A stretch of DNA of 64,000 nt from JAGAJR01 sp048463395. GTDB lineage: Bacteria > Pseudomonadota > Alphaproteobacteria > RF32 > CAG-239. The stretch lies in contig DBFWPL010000025.1 in assembly GCA_048463395.1 (NCBI GenBank), forward strand, positions 1 through 64,000, read 5' to 3'. The notes under the pieces are model-generated. The model was given only the letters and a program-made list of their open reading frames with translations. It was not told the origin of the DNA and did not search any database. Positions 7,265-15,238 of the stretch are shown here, piece after piece (positions within the stretch are counted from its first letter, which is position 1; every line of letters starts with the position of its first letter). Both the position numbers and the translations under genes were made by a program.

Positions 7265-8422
7265 TTATTTGCTTTTTCTATACTCCAGCATTTTGTTTGT
7301 CGCATTTTCCATAGCTTCTCTGACCGGATCGTCGTTTAGGCGGGCATATATTTGTGTTGCCGCCACTGTTTTGTGTCCCAAAGATTTTCCGATAATATTC
7401 AAACTAGCTCCGGTTATAGCCTGATAGCTTCCAAGAGTTCTACGGATATCATGAAGTCTCAGGTCTTTAATGCCCGCCTTACTTAAAATTCTTTTCCATG
7501 CTTTTTTAGGGTCTTGCAAGTGCCCCGTTGAAGATGTGGAGCTTGGAAACACCCAATCGCTGTCAGATGTTTCCCGAATTGCTTTAAGCCGTCTTACAGC
7601 TTCCTCTACTAACGGGACATCTAAAGATTCGCCATTTTTAGTTTCGGGAATGTGCCAAAGATTCCGCTCAAAATCTATCTCATCCCACCGCATAGCCAAT
7701 ACATTTGCTTTTCTGGCTCCGGTTAACAGGGAAAGCCAGATATAGTTTTTAGCTTCAATATTATATTCCTCTTCCAAGGCCTCAAAGAAAGCGGGAAATT
7801 CCTGTGGCTGTAAAAATCTATCCCGCTTAATTTCCTTGAACTTTTTAATGCCGTTGCAGGGATTTGTTCCGTCCCAGCCCCATTCAATAGCACGGTTATA
7901 CATGGATTTTAATCTCTCTAAAACCCGATTAGCCTGATATAATCCGTTTTCATCTCTGATTGTTTCATGCAGTTTCTGAATTTGCTGCTTGGTTATATCT
8001 GATATTTTACGGTTGAACCAATGGGAAAGGAATTTTGGGATTTCTCTCTCGTCATACTGCCAAGACTTTTTTTGTTTTTTGGAGTATCTTGTCATAAACT
8101 CATTAAACAGCCCTTTGAGTGTAATTTCCCGTCTTAGCTTGCTCTTTTCTTCATTGGGATTTTCACCTTGCGATAATCCGTGCAGAACTTCCACAGCCTT
8201 CTTACGAGCCTGTGCAATAGCCATTTCCGGATATTTACCCAAAGTTATTTTAAGTATGCTCCCGTTATGGCGTTTTTGAATTAAAAATGATTTATTGCCC
8301 TTATCTGTAACCCTTACCGCCAGTTGAGGGATTGTAGAATCGTAAACCATATATCTTTTACCTGTCTCGGCATTAGGCAGGTTGTCCAGATATGCTTTTG
8401 TAAAATTTTGTTTCTTTTCCAT
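7265..8422 (-). CDS. P4-type tyrosine integrase of the tRNA-fMet island
   Basis: The 385-residue protein has an N-terminal DUF4102 arm-binding domain (about 8-85), a SAM-like core-binding domain (about 100-185) and a C-terminal catalytic domain. The active-site residues are visible: R237 in LTGARKANVL, H324 and R327 in LHDIRR, a GHK histidine near 350, and the nucleophile Y359 in QIYARL. It catalyses recombination between the element and the tRNA-fMet 3' end, consistent with the 47-bp direct repeats. The length is normal and there are no disruptions, so it is probably active. It lies 150 bases from attR, with a 19-bp arm-like repeat just before its start. Confidence 0.96.
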   Translation of the reverse strand: MEKKQNFTKAYLDNLPNAETGKRYMVYDSTIPQLAVRVTDKGNKSFLIQKRHNGSILKITLGKYPEMAIAQARKKAVEVLHGLSQGENPNEEKSKLRREITLKGLFNEFMTRYSKKQKKSWQYDEREIPKFLSHWFNRKISDITKQQIQKLHETIRDENGLYQANRVLERLKSMYNRAIEWGWDGTNPCNGIKKFKEIKRDRFLQPQEFPAFFEALEEEYNIEAKNYIWLSLLTGARKANVLAMRWDEIDFERNLWHIPETKNGESLDVPLVEEAVRRLKAIRETSDSDWVFPSSTSSTGHLQDPKKAWKRILSKAGIKDLRLHDIRRTLGSYQAITGASLNIIGKSLGHKTVAATQIYARLNDDPVREAMENATNKMLEYRKSK

Positions 8423-8434
8423 TGTAAAACTCTC

Positions 8435-8453
8435 GGGCTACATCGGGGCTACA
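8435..8453. repeat. Right 19-bp integrase arm-like repeat
   Basis: This is the exact second copy of the 684-702 sequence, 13 bases upstream of the integrase start codon. Binding here could also autoregulate integrase expression. The rest of 8454-8571 is AT-rich without visible genes. Confidence 0.6.
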
Positions 8454-8571
8454 TTTTTTATAAATAACCAATAAATTTTATTAACTTTGCTAAAACATAC
8501 AATAGCCGCAAACCCTATATAAATCAACAATTATTTACATTTATATAAAAGCATTAAACTTTTAACTTCGT

Positions 8572-8618
8572 GGCTCATAACCTGAAGGTCGTAGGTTCAA
8601 ATCCTGCCCCCGCAACCA
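8572..8618 (+). repeat. attR: right 47-bp copy of the tRNA-fMet 3' end
   Basis: This exact copy of 567-613 runs from the anticodon stem to CCA but lacks the 5' half of the tRNA, so it is not a functional tRNA gene. It marks the right boundary of the island. Confidence 0.93.
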
Positions 8619-8623
8619 GTAGT

Positions 8624-8656
8624 AAAGGCTTCCGAAGAAATTTGGAGGTCTTTTTT
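8624..8656 (+). terminator. Displaced original terminator of tRNA-fMet
   Basis: AAAGGCTTCC (8624-8633) pairs with GGAGGTCTTT (8644-8653), including G-T pairs, followed by T residues to 8656. It lies six bases after the CCA of attR, where the tRNA terminator would have been before insertion. Confidence 0.7.
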
Positions 8657-8690
8657 ATTTTAGTAAAAGTATTTTAAAAGAGCTGGGAAT

Positions 8691-9152
8691 ATGAGTGAAT
8701 GGAATATCAAAAAAGTTAAGGATGGTTCATTGAAGGTATCAACGCATGTTGGAACATTTGTTTTTGAAAAAGTCGGGTATATTGAATCTGTTAAAGATTA
8801 TAATGCGGAGATAGATAGACAAGGGCATGGGCGTCATTTATGTAAAAGCAAATATGCTTATATGTTTGATAGAAATAAGGAGATTTTAAATCCGGCAGGA
8901 TGTTATATGATCTTTGAAAAGGGAAAAGAAAAGCCGTCATATATCGGTAAAACACAGGATATTACTCTGAGATTCAGAAATCATATTTGTTGTTCTTATT
9001 TTGAGAATTGTACGAAAAACGGGGAAAAGTTGGATATTTTCTTTTGCCCGTCCCGAAAATATTCTTCTAAGCGAGATGAGTTTTCTGCCGGAGACATTGA
9101 AGCCTTGATGATTGGTTATCTTTGGCATAAGGGGTTGTGGAATAGATTTTAG
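8691..9152 (+). CDS. GIY-YIG domain protein
   Basis: The 153-residue protein contains GCYMIF, then SYIGKTQDITLRFRNH at about 68-98, corresponding to the two strands and first helix of the GIY-YIG nuclease fold, with the YIG tyrosine/glycine and a following arginine (R92 or R94). The C-terminal part has an acidic helix (DIEALMIGYLW) that may supply the metal-binding glutamate. The first tyrosine motif is altered (CYM instead of GIY), so activity is uncertain. It stands alone between attR and the CRISPR locus; it could be cargo of an older insertion or a repair-type nuclease. Its transcript converges on the tracrRNA at the hairpin 9169-9188. Confidence 0.65.
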   Translation: MSEWNIKKVKDGSLKVSTHVGTFVFEKVGYIESVKDYNAEIDRQGHGRHLCKSKYAYMFDRNKEILNPAGCYMIFEKGKEKPSYIGKTQDITLRFRNHICCSYFENCTKNGEKLDIFFCPSRKYSSKRDEFSAGDIEALMIGYLWHKGLWNRF

Positions 9153-9159
9153 TTTTGAT

Positions 9160-9271
9160 TAGAATAATGGGGGCAATTTATTGCCCCCTCATCTTACGGC
9201 ATTTGCAGCCTTATTATATATGTATTGACCGTCTAATTAATCTCTGAAAAAAATTACGTCATTTACATAAC
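9160..9271 (-). ncRNA. tracrRNA of the type II CRISPR-Cas system
   Basis: Read on the minus strand, 9247-9224 is an exact 24-base complement to the crRNA repeat (anti-repeat). It is followed by UAUAAU, which can pair with the first six repeat bases (GUUAUA) after a small bulge. Next comes a short nexus-like hairpin (GGC/GCC in AAGGCTGCAAATGCCG) and a strong 8-bp hairpin GGGGGCAA/TTGCCCCC (9169-9176 with 9181-9188). This is the standard tracrRNA order: anti-repeat, nexus, terminal hairpin. The 5' end is set near 9271 by the promoter at 9278-9307; the 3' end is approximate because the T-tract is weak. It is divergent from cas9. Confidence 0.88.
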
Positions 9272-9277
9272 ATCCAT

Positions 9278-9307
9278 ATTATGCAGATATTATGGTTGAA
9301 ATGTCAA
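9278..9307 (-). promoter_or_regulatory. tracrRNA promoter
   Basis: On the minus strand a perfect TTGACA (9307-9302), an 18-base spacer and CATAAT (9283-9278) predict a start near 9271, about 24 bases before the anti-repeat. The same intergenic region must hold the cas9 promoter on the other strand, which I could not place. Confidence 0.7.
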
Positions 9308-9357
9308 TATTTATATTATAGCCTATATTAAATTATTTGCATATATGGGAGATAGCT

Positions 9358-12300
9358 ATGAAATATCGTCTTGGTCTGGATTTAGGTGTCGGTTCAATAG
9401 GAAGTGCTGTTATTGAGCTTGATGAGGATAATAATGCAAAAGATATTATTGATGCCGGCGTCCGTATTTTTGAAGTTTCGGAAGGAGCCGAGGAGAGAAG
9501 ACTTAAAAGAACAGCCCGCAAGAATTTGGTCAGAACAAAGAAGCGGTTGGAGCTTTTAGCTAAAAAACTTTTTGAAAACGGTTTATGGCCAGATGAAAAT
9601 CCTGAAGGAACCGATAAACTAAAAAGCAAATCTCCTTATAAAATTAGAACAGATGCTCTAAATGAACGATTAGCAAGCCCTTATTATATCGGACGAGCCA
9701 TTTTGCATATCGCCAAACACCGTGGAGCAGGTTTTGTTTCAGCTAGTGAAGAAACAGAAGAGGAAATTTTAGAAGAGGGCGAAAAGTCAAAGGCTAAAAA
9801 GTCTTCTTATGATATGATGCTGCATCACCTAAAAGAAACAAATTCCAAAACTATCGGCGAATTTTTTTATAATAAAATAATCTCTGGCAAAGGAAATGAT
9901 AAAACTGTTCGTCAGAAAAAATATGCGATTGAAAAAAATATTGTAGATTACGCCATACCTCGTTACCTTGTTAAAGATGAGTTTAATCAAATTTGGGATA
10001 AACAGTCCGAATTTTATCCGCAAATGAAAAAAGAAAATTTGAAGAAAGAAATTTACGATATTTTATTTTATGAACGTCCGGCAGCACCGTATGCCACAGG
10101 TAAATGCATTTATTTCAGGGAAGAAGACCGCCTGCTAAAAGCTCACCCGTTATCGGAAATGCGTCGTATTTATGAAGAAGTCAACAATATCCGCATTTTA
10201 AATGGTATGGGCAAAAGAAAATTAACCTTGGAAGAAAGAAATGCTATTGTTAATGAACTTTTGCTAAAAGGCCAAAATGCGGGTAAACAGGCAATCAAAA
10301 AATTGCTCAACTTGTCGGCACAATACAAAATTTCTTTGGTTGATGACAGAGTAATTAAAGCCTATTTATATTCTCGTCCCGAATTTGCAAATAATGAACA
10401 TCTGCAAAATATGAACGAAGATGAGCTTTCATCTTTTATTGAGTTTTTGGCAGAACCAAAAATGACGAAGGATAAAAATGCCCGTTTATACAATGAAGAT
10501 GCGTTAATCGAGTATCTTAAGCCAATTCTGAAAATTGATGACGAAAAAGAAATCGGCAACCTTCTAACCAAACTGCCCAAAGGGCGGGGAATGTTAGGTA
10601 TAAGTGCCACAAAAATTATTCTCGGAAAATTAAAAGAAGATGTAGTAACACATCGTGAAATTACCGACAAATTAGCTGAAACAGATAAACGATTTATGGC
10701 AGAGGAAGAAATCGCCCGCCAAAATCAGGGAAAATGTTTTCAACTTCCTTATTATGGGGAAATTTTACAAACAGATACGGCTCCGCTTCCGCCGTTAATG
10801 ATAAATAACAACAAAAGCCTTAACCCTGATGAGATAAAATGGGGTAAAATCGCCAATCCTGCCGTGCATATGATTCTCAATCAAATTCGTTTAGTTGTTA
10901 ATGAAATTATCAAAATTTATGGTAAGCCTTATGACATCAATATTGAGCTTGGTCGTGATGTCGGTATGTCAACAAAGAAGAAAAAAGAATTTGAAAACCG
11001 ACAAAAACAAAATGAAAAACTTAATGAAGAGGCTAAAAACCATTTAAAAGAACATAAAATTGCCATAAACAGTAAAAATATTTTAAAATACAAATTAGCC
11101 AAAGAGCAAGGGTGGAAAGATGCCTACAACCCGACACAAAATATTTCTTCTGTATTTACGGGTATGGAAATTGAACATATTATTCCCCAGGCTAAAGGCG
11201 GAACAGATACATATAACAACCTCTGTTTAGTTAATCGCAATGACAACTTAAACAAAGGCGACCGATATGCTTATGAATATTTTGAAGAAACAAAAACCCC
11301 TGAAGAAATCAGAGAAATTTTAAAAAATGCCCGTTCTCGTACCCCAGATAAATCTTGGCGGTTTGAAGCTGATGCTCGTGAAAAATATGAAGAAAGTGGT
11401 GATAAAGAAGAAAGCACCCGTTATCTGACGGATACCCGCTATGTTGCAAAAATGGCACAGCGATATTTGCGGGCTGTTGTCGATTGCTCTGATTGTGACG
11501 AAGTTATGCAAAATCGCATTTTGGCGGTCAAAGGCGGACAAACGGCCAAATTACGTCAACGTTGGAATTTACTTGGTTTAGAATATGATTTAATGGGACT
11601 TGATATTCCAAGATACTTTAAACTAAGTGAAGAACGCGTAAACCCATATACCGGTGAAGTATTTGATAAGGTTAAAAATAAAGAATGGCAACCCAAACCA
11701 CGTATTGATCATAGACATCATGCTATGGATGCTATAACGGTTGCTTGTGCAAACCGTGGATTGATTCAAAAAATGGCAGAAGAAAATGATATTAACAAAA
11801 TTCATTATCCGTTGCCTTTAACTTCTGTCGAATCTGTCGGAGAGTTTCGTCGCAAAGTTATCGACGTTCTAAAAAACGTCAAAGTTTCGCACAAGCCTAA
11901 TCATAGTAAAGCAGGACAATTCCACAAAGAAACAGGTAGAACCGTTTTGTGTCAAAACCCTGATGACCCGAATTCTTTAATCACTGTTTATTCTCGCAAA
12001 ATTTTACAAGTGGTAAAATCGGCTAAAGATTTAACGAAATTGCTTATTCCCAAAACAATTAAAAATGAATGGCACGAGGATATTGCAGAACATAAAGCTA
12101 AACAGGCTAAGTTAGTACAAGATTTTGAACTTTATATGAATACAGCGGAACAAATTTTAATTGCCGAAAATGAGCAAGGCATGGCCGAGGGTAAAAAGGA
12201 AATCAAAATTACCGAGGGAAGAATTTTGTTAAAAGCATTCCGCATTATCCAAGATAAAGGCTTATGGAAAGGCGATAAATTTAGATGTTATTCCAACAGC

Positions 12301-12783
12301 TCATCTATGATAAATATTCCTAAACATGGTGTCGCTTATGAGGCTCAAAACAACCACTGTGTAGATTTTTATAATAAAGATGGCAAAGTTGGCTGGGAAG
12401 TCATTAAGCGATTTGATGCAAACCAAGCAGACTTTGAACCCCAATGGAAAAAAGAGGGCGGAAAAATTATTTGGTCTGTTCAACAAGGTGATATTTTAGA
12501 ACTTGATACACCTGATGAATGGAAACAATATACTGACAAAGAAAGATGTTTGGCAAAAGTAAAGAAGTTTAGCGATGGTGCTGTTACTATTGATTTTGTT
12601 ACCGATGCCCGTATGACTTCGCCCAAAGATAAAAATTTGCAATATATGTTTGTTGATAGTCTTGTAAATAGAGGATTAAGTTATTTTACAAATAACAAAG
12701 CACGCAAAGTTGAATTGACGCCATTCGGTAAAATCAAAAAGAAACATAAGGTTCTATGGAATGGCACGAAGACAACGGCTTGA
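9358..12783 (+). CDS. cas9: CRISPR-associated endonuclease Cas9, type II-C-like
   Basis: I choose ATG 9358, six bases after GGGAG, over a TTG at 9337, giving 1141 residues, in the II-C size range. Visible parts are RuvC-I with D8 (YRLGLDLGVGSIG), an arginine-rich bridge helix (about 50-75, RRLKRTARKN), a helical recognition lobe, RuvC-II with E530 (NIELGRD), an HNH domain with H607 (EIEHIIPQ) and N620/N621, RuvC-III with H788 and D791 (HRHHAMDA), and a PAM-interacting C-terminus. All catalytic residues are present, so it should cut both strands of crRNA-matched DNA. Its guides are the tracrRNA upstream and the array at 13198-14075. Its 3' end overlaps cas2 by 23 bases. The PAM cannot be read from sequence. 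Confidence 0.97.
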   Translation: MKYRLGLDLGVGSIGSAVIELDEDNNAKDIIDAGVRIFEVSEGAEERRLKRTARKNLVRTKKRLELLAKKLFENGLWPDENPEGTDKLKSKSPYKIRTDALNERLASPYYIGRAILHIAKHRGAGFVSASEETEEEILEEGEKSKAKKSSYDMMLHHLKETNSKTIGEFFYNKIISGKGNDKTVRQKKYAIEKNIVDYAIPRYLVKDEFNQIWDKQSEFYPQMKKENLKKEIYDILFYERPAAPYATGKCIYFREEDRLLKAHPLSEMRRIYEEVNNIRILNGMGKRKLTLEERNAIVNELLLKGQNAGKQAIKKLLNLSAQYKISLVDDRVIKAYLYSRPEFANNEHLQNMNEDELSSFIEFLAEPKMTKDKNARLYNEDALIEYLKPILKIDDEKEIGNLLTKLPKGRGMLGISATKIILGKLKEDVVTHREITDKLAETDKRFMAEEEIARQNQGKCFQLPYYGEILQTDTAPLPPLMINNNKSLNPDEIKWGKIANPAVHMILNQIRLVVNEIIKIYGKPYDINIELGRDVGMSTKKKKEFENRQKQNEKLNEEAKNHLKEHKIAINSKNILKYKLAKEQGWKDAYNPTQNISSVFTGMEIEHIIPQAKGGTDTYNNLCLVNRNDNLNKGDRYAYEYFEETKTPEEIREILKNARSRTPDKSWRFEADAREKYEESGDKEESTRYLTDTRYVAKMAQRYLRAVVDCSDCDEVMQNRILAVKGGQTAKLRQRWNLLGLEYDLMGLDIPRYFKLSEERVNPYTGEVFDKVKNKEWQPKPRIDHRHHAMDAITVACANRGLIQKMAEENDINKIHYPLPLTSVESVGEFRRKVIDVLKNVKVSHKPNHSKAGQFHKETGRTVLCQNPDDPNSLITVYSRKILQVVKSAKDLTKLLIPKTIKNEWHEDIAEHKAKQAKLVQDFELYMNTAEQILIAENEQGMAEGKKEIKITEGRILLKAFRIIQDKGLWKGDKFRCYSNSSSMINIPKHGVAYEAQNNHCVDFYNKDGKVGWEVIKRFDANQADFEPQWKKEGGKIIWSVQQGDILELDTPDEWKQYTDKERCLAKVKKFSDGAVTIDFVTDARMTSPKDKNLQYMFVDSLVNRGLSYFTNNKARKVELTPFGKIKKKHKVLWNGTKTTA

Positions 12784-13123
12784 AACCCTGACAGGATGGT
12801 CAATGATGTGGATAATCTGTATGTTTGACATTCCAGTCAGAACCAGAACGGAAATGCGTAAAGCGACACGTTTTCGTAATTTGCTCTTAGATGAAGGTTT
12901 TATGATGAAGCAGTTTTCTGTTTATATAAAACCGGTGAAGAGTTTATCTGTAGGGCAAACGACAACCAAGAAGTTGTCAAAATTTATTCCGGATAATTCT
13001 TCGGTTTCTTTTCTTTATGTTACGGATAAACAATACCTAATGACGGAGAATTATTTAGGGCAAAATTATGAAGAAAATGAGGAAGAGAATCGTGAAAAAA
13101 ACGGTCAACTGCTGTTATTTTAA
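12761..13123 (+). CDS. cas2: CRISPR adaptation protein Cas2
   Basis: The 120-residue protein shows the ferredoxin-like Cas2 core: first strand MWIICMFDIPV with the conserved D23, then RFRNLLLDEGFMMKQFSVYIKP and the strand SVSFLYVTDKQY. Cas2 forms the dimeric scaffold of the Cas1-Cas2 integrase that inserts new spacers. The first ATG (12761) lies within the end of cas9, giving a 23-base overlap and likely translational coupling; a start at the MM pair (residues 15-16) is possible. Cas1 is not beside it but beyond the array on the opposite strand, which is unusual. Confidence 0.92.
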   Translation: MARRQRLETLTGWSMMWIICMFDIPVRTRTEMRKATRFRNLLLDEGFMMKQFSVYIKPVKSLSVGQTTTKKLSKFIPDNSSVSFLYVTDKQYLMTENYLGQNYEENEEENREKNGQLLLF

Positions 13124-13152
13124 GAGATAATCTTGCTTGTTTTTTTATAGAA

Positions 13153-13185
13153 AAAGCCTTGAATTTGTTTTTATTTCAAGGCTTT
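13153..13185. terminator. Terminator between cas2 and the CRISPR array
   Basis: AAAGCCTTGAA (13153-13163) is the perfect complement of TTCAAGGCTTT (13175-13185). On the minus strand the stem is followed by TTTTTC, making a good intrinsic terminator for the leftward pre-crRNA; in the plus direction it can end the cas9-cas2 transcript. Confidence 0.8.
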
Positions 13186-13197
13186 ATGCTAATACAT

Positions 13198-14075
13198 AGC
13201 ATATCAGAGATTAATTAGACGGTCAATTATAACGAAGTCTTTTCGTATATCCATTGGAAGATTAGCATATCAGAGATTAATTAGACGGTCAATTATAACT
13301 CTTCACATGACAGATTAAAAACCAAAGCAAGCATATCAGAGATTAATTAGACGGTCAATTATAACCCATGTTGCGTACTAGGAAAAGACCTCTGCAGCAT
13401 ATCAGAGATTAATTAGACGGTCAATTATAACGATTCTTGTTTTTTAAGCTGAGATAATATAAGCATATCAGAGATTAATTAGACGGTCAATTATAACATA
13501 CCTGATTATTATGTTGAAAAATACAAAAGCATATCAGAGATTAATTAGACGGTCAATTATAACGCGGCTTTTCATCACCAGTTTATATCGATGAGCATAT
13601 CAGAGATTAATTAGACGGTCAATTATAACGTTATGAGGGCATAAAAAAACATTCAGAATAGCATATCAGAGATTAATTAGACGGTCAATTATAACTATTA
13701 GTGGTATACGTCGTCGTTTAACTCCAGCATATCAGAGATTAATTAGACGGTCAATTATAACTGTTTTAACGAAGAACCATCAGTCATCATAAGCATATCA
13801 GAGATTAATTAGACGGTCAATTATAACACTTAAAGCGGATATTACTTCTCAACTTCAAGCATATCAGAGATTAATTAGACGGTCAATTATAACATGAAGA
13901 GCCGTGTATTATTTTAGGTATTAAGCATATCAGAGATTAATTAGACGGTCAATTATAACGTAAATGTAAATATTGGCCTTACGGTGACGAGCATATCAGA
14001 GATTAATTAGACGGTCAATTATAACCGGGAGAACAGGGTTCTTTGCCTGATGCTCAGCTTATCAGAGATTAATTA
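13198..14075 (-). CRISPR. CRISPR array, 13 perfect 36-bp repeats plus a degenerate end repeat, 13 spacers
   Basis: Identical 36-bp repeats start every 66 bases from 13198 to 13990, so every spacer is exactly 30 bases. A fourteenth copy at 14056-14075 keeps only about 20 bases, with one mismatch. The tracrRNA anti-repeat fixes the crRNA sense as the minus strand, where the repeat begins GTTATAATTGACC and ends TGATATGCT. In that sense the degenerate repeat is the first one, as described for type II-C arrays. Each repeat contains TTGACC (repeat bases 8-13), 17 bases, then TATGCT (31-36) preceded by TG, a full promoter firing into the following spacer. The repeats show no variation, suggesting an active or recently active array. 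Confidence 0.98.
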
Positions 14076-14080
14076 AGAAA

Positions 14081-14989
14081 TTATATAATTTCCGGATATT
14101 TTAAAGCAACCTTTTTTGTTTCGAAACTATCAACTAAGCTGCTTATGAAGTTATAAATTCCATCATTTAATGAAACGCAGCCTTTAGTTGTTTTTACTGG
14201 ATATGTTATAATTTTTGTCAGATTTCTTTTAAGTTCCGGTGTTAATTCTATATGGTCAATATTTACCATTTTGTTTAATTCTTCAAAGACAATTTTATCT
14301 GCGATTGCTCGAAAAGGTTCAATCATATCATCGACAAGGGGTAATGAGTTTGATTTTGTGCAATGTTTTAGTCCCAAATATGGTAATAATCCGTTTCCGG
14401 AAATTGCTCTGGCGACCATAGCTCGTAAGACAATATATGAGTAGTTTAGCATAATATTTATATCATCATTAAGGCGGTCTCTTATAAATTTTTTGCCAAA
14501 GAGTGATTTGAAGTATATGGCTGCGGCAACACCTTCATTATTTTGAGCGTCATTACTCAATGTTTCTTTTGCCAGATTTTTTAATCTTTCAATGTTTGTA
14601 TTTTCAGGGAAAAAATGTTCTAATATTTTAGCTTGGTTTAAAATTTTGTTTTGAACGATGCTTTTCCATAGATTTTTTTGTAGTGGTTTGGAGCAGTTTA
14701 TTTGCTGCTTTATTCTGGGAGCCATGAGCCAATGTCCTGTATAGGGAAGAGCTATTGTTTCAGGAAGATAATTTTTGCCGCAAAAGATAATGTTTCCGCC
14801 TTGTCGGCTGACAGCATTGATGATGTTTTTGGAAACGGTGATGTTGTTGGCGGATAACACCAAGGCCAGGATGTTATCAAGAGGGATTTCTTGTTTGAGT
14901 TTGTTGTCTTTATTTTCGATGTTTAAAAAGCCTCTGTGTAAAGATAGAGAAAACCCATCATTCATGACTTCAATTATTTGTTTATCCAT
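14081..14989 (-). CDS. cas1: CRISPR adaptation integrase Cas1
   Basis: With the start at ATG 14989 (an upstream TTG at 15007 is less likely) the protein has 302 residues. It has the N-terminal beta domain and the C-terminal helical catalytic domain with E152 (NEGVAAAIYF), H209 (LGLKHC) and E224 (DDMIEPFR), the metal-binding set of Cas1. It joins pre-spacers to the array with Cas2. The stop codon lies only five bases from the degenerate repeat, so cas1 reads towards the array and its transcript may run into it in the crRNA sense. The separation from cas2 by the array and the opposite strand depart from the usual cas9-cas1-cas2-array order. Confidence 0.95.
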   Translation of the reverse strand: MDKQIIEVMNDGFSLSLHRGFLNIENKDNKLKQEIPLDNILALVLSANNITVSKNIINAVSRQGGNIIFCGKNYLPETIALPYTGHWLMAPRIKQQINCSKPLQKNLWKSIVQNKILNQAKILEHFFPENTNIERLKNLAKETLSNDAQNNEGVAAAIYFKSLFGKKFIRDRLNDDINIMLNYSYIVLRAMVARAISGNGLLPYLGLKHCTKSNSLPLVDDMIEPFRAIADKIVFEELNKMVNIDHIELTPELKRNLTKIITYPVKTTKGCVSLNDGIYNFISSLVDSFETKKVALKYPEII

Positions 14990-15018
14990 ATGAAAACTTT
15001 CTTTCAAGATTTTTAATT

Positions 15019-15046
15019 ATTATATCTTATCAGGCAGATAAGTCAA
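15019..15046 (-). promoter_or_regulatory. cas1 promoter with embedded palindrome
   Basis: On the minus strand TTGACT (15046-15041), 16 bases and a perfect TATAAT (15024-15019) form a strong promoter. CTTATC (15026-15031) and GATAAG (15037-15042) form a palindrome overlapping the spacer and the -35, a possible operator. The rest of 15047-15177 shows no convincing gene. Confidence 0.68.
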
Positions 15047-15177
15047 CAAGGGGAACCTTTCGGAAATCTTAGTTTTGGGGAAGGAAGAGTTTTTTATACA
15101 GGGAGAAAATGGCTGGGATTCTAGAAAAAGTAATGTTATTCTTTGGAGAGAGAGGAAATTGTTTTTTATTGAGTAAT

Positions 15178-15212
15178 AAAAAAACAGATATTTTTCAATA
15201 CCTGTTTTTTTA
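15178..15212 (-). terminator. Terminator of the lipoprotein gene
   Basis: AAAACAG (15181-15187) and CTGTTTT (15202-15208) close an imperfect hairpin flanked by A and T tracts, giving a terminator on the minus strand about 30 bases after the stop at 15239. Confidence 0.7.
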
Positions 15213-15238
15213 TTGTTTTTGTTATTTAAAACGTCGGC

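Larger units (their letters stand above)
614..8618. mobile_element. 8-kb integrated island in tRNA-fMet
   Basis: The element is bounded by 47-bp direct repeats and holds, from left to right: its own terminator, a Lamassu-like pair (708-3478, leftward), a structured RNA leader with an exported protein and a lipoprotein (3631-5444, rightward), an unknown protein, an HUH initiator-like protein, an excisionase-like HTH protein, a large inverted repeat and the P4-type integrase (5485-8422, leftward). There are no capsid, tail or conjugation genes, so it resembles a satellite or small integrative element that may replicate after excision. The integrase lies at the end opposite the intact tRNA and reads inward, away from the attR copy. 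Confidence 0.9.

Noticed and set aside
13198..14075. Array transcribed from the cas2 side in the plus direction
   Set aside because: The anti-repeat orientation, the embedded promoters and the terminator at 13153-13185 all indicate transcription on the minus strand.
8691..15046. CRISPR-Cas locus as part of the tRNA-fMet island
   Set aside because: The boundary repeat ends at 8618 and no further copy of it is seen to the right, so the locus lies outside this island.
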